Below are positions 36,326 to 47,462 of a stretch of 64,000 nt of DNA, one piece after another. The position numbers were made by a program, and so were the translations under genes. The number at the start of each line of letters is the position of its first letter. Position 1 is the first letter of the stretch. The stretch is from Adiantum capillus-veneris (taxonomy: Eukaryota; Streptophyta; Polypodiopsida; Polypodiales; Pteridaceae), in the NCBI GenBank assembly GCA_014529385.2, contig CM043961.1:12776478-12840477 (forward strand), in the 5' to 3' direction. Under the pieces are notes generated by a model. It saw only the letters and a list, made by a program, of their open reading frames with translations. It ran no database searches and was not told where the DNA came from.

Positions 36326-36655
36326 GGTAAATGTTGCACCTGATGTGAAAAATGTCCGAAAATGGGAACAACCTGTGCTGTATAGCACAAACCGTAGAAG
36401 ACTGTAAGGCACCTGTTATGCAGAAAACGGCACTGACAGAAATTCTACACAAAATGACGAAATAGCCTTTGCAGTACTGCCTGTAGTGGAAACGGAGGTC
36501 GAAATGAGCCCAAATCAAAATTTTGAGCAGACCAAGCTCTTCGAGCTTGCCCAAAATTTTTATCGACCTGCGAGCGCTCGCCAAACCTCACTGAAATCGG
36601 AGAACGTGAGCAGGCATGTGCTGGAGCGGCTGGCGACTAAGCCCGGAAGGACGTG

Positions 36656-36671
36656 ACCTGCTCTGATACCA
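36656..36671 (-). promoter_or_regulatory. Copia A primer binding site
   Basis: On the minus strand TGGTATCAGAGCAGG follows the 5' LTR after the short spacer ATT. This is complementary to initiator tRNA-Met. Copia B has TAGTATCAGAGCAGG at the same place, one base changed. Confidence 0.93.
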
Positions 36672-36673
36672 AT

Positions 36674-36900
36674 TGTTGGAATTAGGGTTGCAGAGAAACA
36701 CACACAGCTTGGAGAAGACGAAGGAAGCTCAAGGCACACAATAGAGAGTGTGTTACTTAGTGTGCAATGGAAAGATCGATAGCCCTAGAGTGATGGGCGT
36801 ATATACAATGCACGGGGGAAAAAACCTCCTAAAGAGGGAAAAAATGCCCCGGCGGTCCTAGTGTGTTCACACACATCACTACCACATGTATATGGTAACA
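36674..36900 (-). repeat. Copia A 5' LTR (227 bp)
   Basis: It starts the transcription unit on the minus strand. A TATA-like TTGTATATACG (plus-strand positions about 36798-36808) is a plausible promoter element. It ends at the ATTAG target duplication. Confidence 0.92.
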
Positions 36901-36905
36901 ATTAG

Positions 36906-37661
36906 TCGTGGAATTTGCATCAATTTCTGCCATAAAATTCATCTTGACTCCGTCTTGTGCACTTAGCAAAAAGTTGATCTTCTTTGGTACTAGATTGCCT
37001 GTGTTCTCTTGAGTGACTTGAGCAATCTTTGGCCTAGACTCCTTGTCGTCTTCTTCTTCATTGTTCACACTTGTGAGTTCATCTGTGTGTTCCTGTAGAG
37101 TCATAGGCTCTTCTTCCTTGACTTCAACTGTTGAAATGTCACCAATAGTGTCTGAACTTCCTGTACTTGTTGCACCTCTTCTTTGATTGATTCCTAGTCT
37201 TCATATTGCTCGTTTGTAGGCGTTGGACCTGAAGTATCTTCTTTGGATCTTAGCCCTTCTTCCTGCAACTTTGCTTCGTTGACTTGCGGCTCCTCCTTTG
37301 TACTATGCATTCGAGTTGGACAGTTTGGAATCAAGTGTGTTATCGCACACTGATCGCAAAGAGCACCTATTTCTATATGACCAGTATTCGGGCTAGGTAT
37401 CTGGTTTTCTGTTATCCCCATAGCTGATAACCCTGTTTTGAACTTTTCTTGTGCAATGTTTTGTAGTGGTTCACTTTGTGTCGTGTCATCCTGCGGTGGG
37501 GATGTGTGCTCATGCACGTGCTTTGATTGATCATGAGTAAGTGATGGCTTTATTTCCATACTGGGTTGTACTCCAATCTCTTGAGAGTGATCATTGATAT
37601 GTGAAGTAGGGTTAGACACACTTACTTCTTGACTCGTAGCTATTCCACTTGTTTGGTTCAT
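36906..37661 (-). pseudogene. Giant element second coding block, 5' part: zinc knuckle and start of a retropepsin-like domain
   Basis: Two open stretches in different frames meet near 37194-37200. The upstream one (37661-37194) encodes a Gln/Glu/Ser-rich segment with a knuckle-like ALCDQCAITHLIPNCP, similar to the second gag knuckle region (YAATHMILDCP). The downstream one (37104-36906) encodes an acidic stretch and then KKINFLLSAQDGVKMNFMAE followed by IDANSTTN, where a retropepsin would have D-S/T-G. It is cut by Copia A and continues at 28454. The frame change may be a decay lesion. Confidence 0.6.
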
Positions 37662-37746
37662 CTCCTCTGCATTTGGTTCTCGCGGTAGTGTGTAAGCTAC
37701 TTCATTGGTTGAGAATTCTTGAGAGATAAAATCTGGGTAATAGAAT

Positions 37747-38967
37747 TTATCCCCTTGTCATGCAACAATTCATTCGACGCTCGACCCATAGACTCTTTGG
37801 TGCAGGGTTTCCATCGTATTGTGTGATCCATCTTTGCGAAAAGTAATCTGAGTAAATTGGGTCCTTCCATCTAGTTTCACCGTCCCAAAATAAAAGTAAT
37901 TGCCCTTCGTCCCTAAGTTGGGCCTCCTCTTCTTCATCAGTAAGAATCTCATCACACAATGGTATTTCCAGGTCACGAAGTGAGAAAATGATTTGGCAAA
38001 AATCTTCTTTGCGTCGTACAAGAGCTAAACTCATGACTAGGCGATAAACATTACCAGCTAGAGACTTGTAGTTTATGCCTACTATTGATCCATCTTCAAT
38101 GGCATCAAAGTATGTATCATTTTCTTCAAGGATGTCATGATTTGTTATCGCTCTGTACCAACGATCAGCTCTATCTTTGTATAAACCATTAATTTCTCGC
38201 TTTCCTTGGTTTTTCTAGACCAATTTAACTTCCCTTGGATAATAGGCAACTTCTGAGAGGTCCTCTCGAGACAACCACTCTATTTTTGTTTCAATATTTT
38301 TCTTTAGTTGCATGTAGTCTTATCCCCAACAGTCTTGAACCAAACTAGGATGTGGATGTGGTGTGCGTGTGCATGTCTCTATTTGCACTACCTAAATTGT
38401 CAGGGTTTCATTTGTGTCTTGCTTGGTCTTGCGGTAGACATTCTCTTCAGCGTCCACATAGCATGGTAGTTTCTTGTGGAAACCCACTAACGCCAATCGT
38501 ATCCCTTCTACTTTGACTTTCATGAATGAGATAGATGCACCTCTTTGACTTTGTTGCATCTTATCTAATCCATCTTTGTCTTCTCCTGACTGATTATCTT
38601 CCTTGTTTGGGCTCCTTGCGTCTGAGGTTCCAGTGGTGAGAGATGCATCATGCGGTGGTGATTTGCATCTAGCACTTTGGATAGCTCTCATACCTCCCTC
38701 CGTTCTAGCAAGTGTAGCAATACCACCCAATGATATTGTAGACATCATTGAGGTATTCACTTCTTGCCTATCTGATCCTTCATTTTATGAATCACAAGCA
38801 GGATCACCCATAGAGTCATTTGTCTTGACTTTGAGTTCATCATACTCAGATTCTTCATTTGTCTCACACATAACCCTTAGCATGTAGTAGGGGACTATGT
38901 CATACACATTCTCATCGCAAAATTTTGTTGGTGTGGTCTCATTAACACAGACATCCAAAGTAGCCAA
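37747..38967 (-). pseudogene. Giant element middle coding region, unknown function
   Basis: One reading frame is coding-like over about 1.2 kb but contains several stops, for example near 38785, 38392, 38330 and 38215. It yields acidic, polar protein with segments such as ISFMKVKVEGIRLALVGF, SLALVRRKEDFCQIIFSL and QLLLFWDGETRWKDPIYSDY. I do not recognise a domain. It lies between the retropepsin and the second knuckle, where an autonomous gypsy would carry reverse transcriptase, but it shows none of the RT, RNase H or integrase motifs. Confidence 0.45.
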
Positions 38968-39109
38968 TATATGAGTCTAGTCTAGCGGTTCTAACGCCTC
39001 TTCCGGAAAAGGTTCTCTTATGTAAGCATCATCTTCTAAGACCCTCTCTAAGGCATTCTCATTTCTCCCAAAGTCACTACACTCCGATGCTCCGCACATC
39101 CAGATTTCT

Positions 39110-40159
39110 TTATTTTTTGCCCATCCACGAATGGTCTGTTGATCCACTTTGTGTTGCAGAATCAAAATCTTCCATGGGCGTTCTAGTTACATCTCGGTAA
39201 CTATGATTTCTCATATTTACACGTGTTGTGGTTTCAGCACGTCTCAAGTATAGATAATCATAACCCCAATCTTGTACCATCTTGAGTTGCCTCATGAATG
39301 GTCTTCCAAGGATGATTTCATAGTTATTTTTCTTGCCAAAGTCAACTATGGCAAAAGTATGCGCATACTCTATACCACAAGAAGACACCACTATCGCTTG
39401 TAGCAATCCCATGGGCATTTCCACATGCCCATCAGCTAATTGTAATTTTATTCTGGTTGTTCTAAAGGCGGGCCTACCCCATTTCTCCCATATTCATTTT
39501 GTTGCTATGGCAATTCCTGCTCCACTGTCAAGTTTAGCTTTCGTTTCAATCCCATTGTACTCGACAGGCAAAGTGGCATTACCATCTTCTCCTTCATAGT
39601 ACTCTCCTACTTTGTTCAGAGGTACCGGTCTTACATTTGATCTAGGCTTCTCGATCTCATCTAGCTCTTTTTCTAGGAACCTTAACGGGCTTTTGATCCC
39701 AATTTTTTCCAAGCATTTTCCTATATCCGTCCACATACTTGGCCTGATTTTCAAAAGTTCTTCCAACGTAATTGTGCACTTCACTGGCGTGGATAGCAAG
39801 TCAGTCAAATTTTTTGTGTCCAATTCTTTTGTCCCTCCTAGCCTCTATGATGGAACTCTCACAATCTCATACTTTGCCTCAAAATCTCCCATGTACTGTG
39901 GCAAAGTTCTTAACAATGCAAGTCTACTGTCTTCGGAGGCTACCGATCCTACGTCACCATGATATGACCTCGCATCAACACTCATTTGTGGTCTATCTAA
40001 TGTGATTTCAGGAAATGGTGCTGGTCCAGCATCCTCTTCTCTTTTTTGGGCATCTCGGATAGCCTTCCATAACTCCTCTGGCCACTGCTCCTCAACTATA
40101 GGAACATAGGGTGGGAAATCCCTCATTGATTCATTTGTTGTATTTTGGACTACCCTCAA
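39110..40159 (-). pseudogene. Giant element retropepsin (protease)
   Basis: An aspartic protease that would cleave the Gag polyprotein. One frame runs with stops at about 39845 and 39494. It contains a helical pre-region (TLEELLKIRPSMWTDIGKCL), then the active-site motif KAKLDSGAGIAIATK (about 39494-39540), and the second half with TFAIVDFGKKNNYEIILGRP, the psi-loop ILGR motif. The overall length and order fit a retropepsin. The frame differs from gag's; the switch is near 40160, which could be a programmed shift or decay. Confidence 0.75.
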
Positions 40160-42522
40160 GTCTTCGACCTTGGCAGTGGTTCTTCCCTATGATCCACCTC
40201 TTCTCTAGGCAATTCGTCTACTTTAATGCTCTCATCTTTGTGCACTGGGGTGACTATCCTATCCTTCAATTCTGGTGGAGGTGGTTCTAGCAATGCTTGA
40301 GCACTTTCAATGAGCTGCTTACACATTTCTAGCCTCTGCTTCTCTAGTTCAGGATAAGGATGGGTCATCCACCTTTGTTCTAAGGTCTATCTATTTTTCA
40401 ATCTAGCCTCATAAGCCTGTAAAATCGCGTCTAAAGGCTCATTCGCTTTGTCCACTAGGATAGATCCTCCTGAACTAGCACTCTTGGGTGCTTCAGCTGG
40501 TTTAAGGGTTTCAGCTTCCCTTTGTTGTGCCTGTTGCTCTTGAGTTGTTTCCAAATCAGCTGTAACAGCCTTTTCTTCTCCTTTCTCCCTTTCTAGTCTC
40601 GCTTTCATTCTAGTCCTTCTTGCTCGTCTAGAGTTTCTACGGCTTTTGGAACTCTTACTAGTCTCTCCATCTGTAGGCTTCTGCTCTTGCACTTTTGCTT
40701 GTGCTCTTGTGACAATGTTTACTGGAGCAACTTGCTTACTTTCATCTTCTTGTTGTTTAAGCACCTGTTCTTTTGCAATTGTTTCTTGCTCTGTTGTTGT
40801 TGTCGTCTCTCCTTTTGTTGCGGCTCGTTCTTTCTCTGATTTGCTAGTAGAAGGAAAGGTAACATGTGTTTGCATTTTACCTTTCTTTCTTGGATTCTTA
40901 GGACAATCCAAAATCATATGTGTGGCTGCATACTCATTACAATATACATTTACCATGATATCATGGTGTGGACAATCCTTAATCAAGTGATCACTACTAC
41001 CACATCTGTCACATGGATGTCTTGGTTGTTGTGCCAATACTTGATATTGACCTTGAAGTGGCCTCTGATCTACCACATATCTTTCTATTTGAAGCTCATG
41101 ACTCACATATGCATTTCTAGCAACTATGGGTCTTTCACTTCAGAACACTTGTTCCGCTACAGGATGATATCTAGGTGGTTGAGACATAACATGCTCAAAC
41201 CCTGGTGGAGTCTAAGGTCTATAGTAAGGACAATGTTGCGTCGGATGGTCCCCTCCACATGTCATGCACCTTCATCGTTGAGGAACTCTATAGGCTGGTA
41301 CTCTGTCACAGTGGTTGATGCGTTGCATCACATTCTCTATGATTTTCTCCTCAACATTTACTTGGTTTTGTCCTAGATTCCCTCTTTGATCCTCAAGACG
41401 AGCGGTTTTCTTTTTCTCACTCGCATCATTCATCTTCTTTTGACCATCTTCATAGAATTCAAAATTGTCAACTAGGTCAACTACCGCTTTGGTAACCTCT
41501 TCTAAGGTTTGGTATCTTTTCACGTATAGGTCCTTTTAGAGATTCTCATTCCTAAGCCCTTTGATGAAGCATAGGATCTGACGTTCTGGCGTGGGTAACT
41601 CTTGGGTAGGACATCTAGCAACATATTGCTTGAAACGCAGTATTGCATGTCGCAATGTTTCTATTTCGCCTTGTTTAAATTCTTGAATCTTAGAAAGGGT
41701 GTTATGTTCTATGCCCCTCTTGGTGAATTCTTGAACAAATTCATCCAACATTTGCTCAATGGTTGTGAACTCTCCCCGGTTCAATAGTTCAAACCATGCT
41801 TGTGCATTGTCCTCCAATGTAAGTCCAAAACCCTCATACTGCGTGTGGAAGTCCTCTACTCGTTCTGCTCATAGGACTTGCTTGAAAGCCGAGACATGGG
41901 CGTATGGGTCTCCTATGCCATTGTACTTTCTATTTACACATTTTCTTAGTTGAGATGGTCTTATACTTTGGGGCGCAAAGTATGGAACCATACTCCTCTC
42001 TGGTATCGTTTCATCTCTCGTTATCGCTCTAGGAGGAAATCCAGGTGGTGGTCCCCTCTTTGGAATTCTCTTATAGGTTCATGTGTTTGGTGGATATATC
42101 TGAGGTCCTTCATTGACCAAATATCCACTCATCTCTAATTTGGTTCACGGATTTGTGCTTTCTACAGCTCTATATTCTCGTCCATACTTGTCAACAAATA
42201 AAGATGTCCATTGTCGGTCAACCTCGTATGTATAGACATATAAGAGCTTTTATTCTGTCAGCTCATCTGGGTAAGGCTCTAAGCAACTGTAAAGGTTGAA
42301 TTGATTTCCATTAATATATCTATATAGTCCTTCACTTTCATGGTTATACGTCCAAAATTTCTCCACAAAATTGGTCTTTATGTACTGTAGGTTTGGAAGA
42401 TCTATTATGGGCGGGTGCTCATCTATCCCTACAATCCATGTGCTTGTATAAGCTGAGTCTGAGTCTGATGTAGACATGACTTCTAGGCTTAACAACTCTT
42501 GTTGTAGTAATACCTCTCTCAT
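40156..42522 (-). pseudogene. gag: Giant element gag with two zinc knuckles
   Basis: One frame (minus strand from 42522) reads through at least eight stops. It holds the capsid core of a Ty3/gypsy Gag (LEDNAQAWFELLNRG, then FTKRGIEHNTLSKIQEF, about 41536-41820), a charged stretch, a CMTCGGDHPTQHCP knuckle (about 41230-41275), a second knuckle CDRCGSSDHLIKDCP (about 40970-41015), a third degenerate one (YCNEYAATHMILDCP), and a Lys/Glu/Gln-rich tail to 40156. Several stops look like C-to-T changes at CGA or CAA codons. Gag presumably packaged the element's RNA when intact. Confidence 0.7.
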
Positions 42523-42559
42523 GTGTTCAAGTGTTTTGTCCAGGGAAAATCCAAAACCG

Positions 42560-45290
42560 TGAGCGTTTTCTCACAATTCTCTCAAATTGTCGGTTTTAAA
42601 CACCCCTGACTTTCAGATGCATTTTGAGGCCTTAAACAGCGTTTTTTTCAAAACTAACCAATTTGTTAAGGTTACTCTACGATCTGTAGTGCTACTCTCA
42701 AGCTACGTTTTGATATAAAAACTTTTGGAATCGGAGTCCGTATGTGAAAGTTATAACCAAAACAGTGAGATGTAATTTGGAAAGTTGCTCTATCTGATGT
42801 TTTTGCAAGTGGTCAATTTGAGCCCAAAATTGGTGTGTGCACTCCTTAGGCAATGATTAACCCAGTGGTATACTTGGTCTCAAAACAAATTCTCAAAAAA
42901 TTTTCCTGACTTGTCTATCGCGATAGGCTCACCAAGTATCCCTTGCAGATGTCCAAATGCACTCAAACTTTGTGTACAGGGTATAATGGGCCTTCTGGAC
43001 CCAAATATGAAGTCATATTTAAATTTTGATTTTTCTACAGTGAATTCCTGAGCCTATCGCGATAGGCTCACCAGAGTGTTACTGGGATACAGTTTAACTG
43101 TTTTTACAGATTTGAGTTTCCCCTTCTCTTGAGATACTACTCACCAAGTTTCAACCAATTTGGAATACTTTTCCTTTGTAACTTGCATCAAACAACAGTC
43201 TCTTTTCTGATCTTATGAAGTAATCCTCTTAGATGCACTTCCAATACTCCAAATTTACTCAAAATTTAACCATAGGCTCACAACAACATGTAGAACAAGG
43301 CCCTAAGGTCAGTTTTCAAAAATTTCAATTTATGTGAAAATGCCCCAGTCTATCGCGATAGGGTCAGCAGACTCTTCAGTTTTGAAAATTTTCCATATTT
43401 CTCTTCACCACTGTGTTCCCTATGCTATGTACACCTTGCTCACCAATTTCCACTTGTTTTGGACTTTTTCTTAGGTCTCTAACTCCAACTCTAGAATTCT
43501 GAGTCTATCTGATCACTAGAAAATAGACTTAGGATGACTTCCGAATGTCCAAAATCCACCAAATTTTGTGTGTAACCTCCTGAGAGGCTAAACAAGCTAT
43601 GCTCTAGAGGGTTTTGAAAATTTCAATTTCTTTGGCCCTGCTCTTAGTCTATAGCGATAGGCTCAGCAAGTACCCCTTTTATAGGTCAAACTTGAACTTT
43701 GACTATACCACTGTGTTCCAACACCTCTCCTTAGTCCTCCTACCAATTTTCAAGTGGTTTGGACTTTTACTTTGTCAGTTAGACCAGATCTGGTGTTTTC
43801 TACAAGCTGAATCCTCTCAAATGGTCTTAGACGTCTTAGACCCACTTTCTGATGTTCAAATGACTTCAAAATTTTTATGTGTCCTTGATAGCACTCTTCC
43901 AAGCTATGCCCCAGAGGTTTTTGAAAAATTCAGTTTCTATCACTGGGTTCTTTGCCCATCGCGATAGGCTCACCAAGGATGCTAAAATGACACTTTTTTC
44001 AAATTTTCTCTTCACAGATGTGTTCCCTACCCTCTGTAGATCATGTATACCAAGTTTCAAAAGGTTTAGAAATTTGGTCAAGTCCCTTTACCCAATCTGT
44101 CTGTGAAGTCTGGCTCAAAACACCATACAAGTGCTTTGGTGGTCTTCTTGATGTCCAATTTCAAATTGTAAATGATGGTTGAGGTCTAGGTGAGGAGTGG
44201 ATTCAAGCTATCTAGTCACAATTTCCAAAAACTATCCCACTCAAAATTTCATGAGCCTATCATGATAGGCACAACAGATTTTGCAGTAAAAGTCAACTCA
44301 AAATTATGACTTCACTTTTAGATTCCCCTTACTCTCTTGAGTCTATCCCTCAAATTTCATGAAATTTGGACACTTGGTTTGTGTTTTGGGCCAATTTTAG
44401 TGTTTTTGTCAGAACTTGAATCTCTATCTGGGCCTTAGATTCACTTCTAGTGATCCAAACACCTTGAAATTTTGTGTGTATGCTATTTAGACTCTGCTTA
44501 AGCTATCCCTAGGAGGGATTTGCAAAATAAGGTCCACAGCTAAATATCCCCAGCATATCGCGATAGGCTCATAAAGTTTCCCAGTTTTGGTCTTTTTACA
44601 AAGTTCTCTTCACAGCTAGTTTACTTATCCTCTGTATAGTGAATACACAAAGTTGTGCAATGTTTGGACTATTGGTCAAGGTCTTTTCACCACTGTGTCT
44701 CTGAACTTAGACTCTAAACACCAGACTTGAGGTTTGGTGGTCAAGCAGGTGTCCAAGTACACTCAATTTTTGGGAGCAGCCTTGTATTGATGTGTTTTAC
44801 CTGTGGTATGAGGGGTTTTGCATGATTGTGAATCTATCTCCGATTCACCAGTCTATCACGATAGGCTAGGCAGAGAGCCACTGGGAAGTGATTTTTTTCT
44901 CTGTTTTTGGACAGTTTGGTTCCCAATGCCCTTAGAAACCTATCCCCAAAGTTTCATTCAATTTGGACTTCTTTTCCTTTGGATTCAAACATTTCACAGT
45001 TCACTTCCTTACACTATGAAAAAGCAAATTCCCACTTAGATGCACAAGCACTGATGCAAATGCTTTGAAATTTCACATACAAGCTCTAGAGCTTATGCAA
45101 AACAAGGTCTTGAGGTCAAACTTTTTTGAAAATTGCAGATTTAGTTTCAAATTTTTGTTTTTTGGAGTTTTTTTTTTTTGGATTGGACCAAATCTGTGTT
45201 TTCTCCCTACCTTAAGGTCTCCAATGCAAAAACAAGCACTCAAATCGGCTTTCAAACGACCATTTTAGAGCACTTTTACCATAATCATCA
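42560..45290 (-). repeat. Leader tandem repeat of about 300 bp with palindromic core TATCGCGATA
   Basis: The untranslated leader is a diverged tandem array. The core lies at 42916, 43055, 43351, 43650 (one change), 43957 (one change), 44258 (TATCATGATA), 44556 and 44854 (one change). Spacings are 139, 296, 299, 307, 301, 298 and 298 bp. Each core is followed by GGCTCA or close variants. Around 43049-43070 the symmetry extends to a perfect 22-bp palindrome. Between cores, shared words such as CCACTGTGTTCC, GGTTTGGACTTT and TTTTGAAAA recur at matching places but with much divergence. Tandem repeats in untranslated parts of plant Tat/Ogre-type elements are known and can seed satellites. Confidence 0.85.
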
Positions 45291-45720
45291 CAATTCCGCC
45301 TTTTGTGTTTTCAAGCACATTTTCATGTCAAAATTGCTCTAGATCAACATCAGATGTCCTACACTACTTAAAATCCTACTTTGGATGGTTGAATGGTTGT
45401 TTTTGCTTTCTGGCAAGCAAACAGCCTCCTGCTTACCTTTTGCGTTTTTTTCTCTTTCAAGTTCTTCACAACCATAAGTCACAAAGAAACACACAAACCA
45501 TAAAACCTAATCTAAACACACAACAAAATAATATAACCATACCTCAACCTCATTGTGGACCACCTCGGCGAGACGCAAGCTCACTGGCTATCCCTAAGTC
45601 AAGAGATCCGCTATCTGACTTCCTACTAAGAAGGCCAATGGTGACAACACTCTAGAAAACTCTAGATAAACACTATATTGTCAAACACGAGTGATGCGGT
45701 CTACGCTAGTTTAGGCTCTT

Positions 45721-45740
45721 CGTCCCTGACAGCGGCGCCA
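45721..45740 (-). promoter_or_regulatory. Giant element primer binding site (tRNA-Asp-like)
   Basis: On the minus strand TGGCGCCGCTGTCAGGGA follows the LTR end. It agrees at 15 of 18 positions with the complement of the 3' end of plant tRNA-Asp as I recall it, the primer type used by Athila/Tat-lineage gypsy elements. Initiator-Met is excluded. Confidence 0.8.
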
Positions 45741-45741
45741 A

Positions 45742-46811
45742 TATTAGCGGGTACGCTGCGACGGACGATGAAGCACAGCGAGAACACAGACCAACAAACT
45801 GTCAATCCGAGGACGTAGCTGACCCGACTAGGGCATGGAGGCAATCTCTGGGTTGTCAACCCTGAGCTAGACACTAATAGCACTCTACAATCACTAATCC
45901 TACCACAACACTACCATAAAGCAAAGAAACAAACAACGCATCCTACGAAACACTACAAGCTCGAAACAGTCTCAAATCATATCGGAATGACTCGAAATCG
46001 GAGGGCAAGACTCACAAGGACATATCCTATATGGCCAAACACCTAAACCCTGAAAACCATAATTGTAAGACCTCTGATCGCTGTTGCGATAGGCTCAAAA
46101 CAATAATTTTCAAAGTGTCCAGAACTGATCTACAAAGACATCAACACAAAGAGCTTCTCTCCCTGATTCTAACGACTACTTGATCATTCATAATGGATGT
46201 CATTTGAGGTACTTACGACCAAATATAGCTCGTAGCAGGCGAGCTCGCGATGTGGTCCTCGGCTTACATTGCTTGCGTCGACGCGGAGAGCTCCTCGATG
46301 CTAACACGCTCCTACTCTCAGATCTGCAATGTGATTAGTGTGCGCAATGGTGTGTGTGCGTGAATCTCACTACCCTGTGCTACAGAACCCACGACTGTAT
46401 ATTAATTGAGATAATGTAATGTGTGCGTTACAAAGCCTTAGGTTTCAGCTTATATACAAATCCTTCAAACCTAATGTCCGGCCAAATGACCTGAATTGTC
46501 CCTAGGCTTCTATAGAGCTTAATTACAAGAAACTGAGTTGGCTTTACTCATTATACAAGCATTTGCGGCCAAAATACAAGTGCCAACTTAAAATACGAGG
46601 TTCCCGTAAACATTACAAAAGTGGCTGTAATGGCTCAAAATGATAATAACGGGATATTCAATGACGTCCATGAACTCGTATCTTCATGTTGCAGCATCCA
46701 TCTTCATCTTCATTACTTCATCACCATCTTCATGTGGAATATTTACAAAATCTTTGAGGAATCTTAATGGAATCTTTATGGAAACGTTGTTTAAAGGGCG
46801 TCCTTTCAACA
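45742..46811 (-). repeat. Giant element 5' LTR (1070 bp)
   Basis: The same length as 24418-25487. The terminal TG at its plus-strand left end is mutated to TA (45742-45743). It carries a GCGATAGGCTCA copy near 46086-46097, matching the leader repeats. The interior contains no ORF that looks coding. Confidence 0.92.
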
Positions 46812-46816
46812 GTGGA

Positions 46817-47462
46817 ATTCCTGAAGAGAAGTTAGAGACACCTTCTTCTCTTGCCATTGTTATTGAAGACTTCTTCAAAAGCCACTTTGGCATGTCAGGA
46901 GTTTATGGAGCACATAGAGTGGGTAAACAAGGAGCTCCTTACTCGGGAGAACGACCAATTGTATGCACCATGCCGGATGAGACCAAACGAAAGATTATCA
47001 TTGACAATAGTTGGATCTATTTGAGGGATACAAAATGTTTTGTATGTGAAGATCACACTATTAAGCAACAAATAATGCATCGCAAGGCATATGAGGAAAG
47101 CAAAAAGAGAAACAAGGGTCATGAAGAAAATGTACCCAAGGAGGATGCAAGTCCCTCAAGCAAATAGGAATGCGCGACCTATGAGTCCGAGTTACAATTG
47201 AAAGTATGATTTTGGAATTGCAATGGATACCCATGGAATGTGGGGGTTGGCATTAATGAACTAACAAGCAAAGCTGATGTTGTACTTCTTGTTGAAACTT
47301 GGGAGTACGATACACAAAGATGTACATTCATTGATGTGGTCAAATAATTTCAAGAAACAAAGAGGGCAAGGAGGGGTAGCATGTATAGTTAAGAAAGGAT
47401 TAGAAGATTTTGTATCAATTTTGGAAGATGACAAGCACAAACAAATGAAAATGCATTTTCAA
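46817..47462 (+). pseudogene. LINE ORF1 3' part and start of the AP endonuclease
   Basis: It continues the ORF1 interrupted at 24417, in frame: IPEEKLETPSSLAIVIEDFF, then GAHRVGK and RPIVCTMPDETKRKIIIDN, the core and end of an L1-type ORF1 RRM/C-terminal domain, ending at a TAG at 47165-47167. About 40 bp later a second ORF region begins with WNCNGYPWNVG and VVLLVETWE, the N-terminal motifs of a LINE AP endonuclease including its catalytic Glu. After a frame change comes RGQGGVACIVKKGLEDF. It stops where Gypsy-2 sequence begins near 47463. Confidence 0.75.

Larger units (their letters stand above)
28455..36900 (-). mobile_element. Copia A: Ty1/copia element nested in the giant element, itself carrying a 3.29 kb insert
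   Basis: Outer 227-bp LTRs (28455-28681 and 36674-36900) begin TGTTGGAAT and end GGTAACA, flanked by a perfect ATTAG duplication (28450-28454 and 36901-36905). Reading on the minus strand: 5' LTR, initiator-Met primer site, gag-protease, then a foreign 3.29 kb segment (31408-34696) bearing a gypsy fragment, an extra copia LTR and a second copy of integrase to RNase H, then the element's own integrase to RNase H (31407-28757), polypurine tract and 3' LTR. Without the insert it would be about 5.16 kb, normal for copia and close to Copia B (5139 bp). Confidence 0.9.
24418..46811 (-). mobile_element. Giant non-autonomous LTR retrotransposon (TR-GAG/LARD-like), 22.4 kb with nested Copia A
   Basis: Both ends carry 1070-bp LTRs. 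Read on the minus strand the element has 5' LTR (46811-45742), a primer site, a leader of about 3.2 kb with a 300-bp tandem repeat, gag with zinc knuckles, retropepsin, a long region of unknown coding, a second knuckle and retropepsin-like block, a tryptophan-repeat protein, a polypurine tract and 3' LTR (25487-24418). Target duplication: ATGGA at 24413-24417 and GTGGA at 46812-46816, one base changed. Removing the element restores the LINE frame. Without Copia A (8446 bp plus its 5-bp target duplication) it is about 13.9 kb. I find no reverse transcriptase, RNase H or integrase of its own. LTRs differ at about 14 of the first 210 aligned bases by my count, mostly transitions, so it is older than Gypsy-1. 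Confidence 0.85.

Noticed and set aside
37747-38967. Giant element middle region as a decayed reverse transcriptase
   Set aside because: No YxDD, RNase H or integrase motif could be found in any minus-strand frame.
42900-44870. CRISPR-like array in the giant element leader
   Set aside because: Spacing is about 300 bp, the intervening sequence is itself repeated, and this is a plant retrotransposon.
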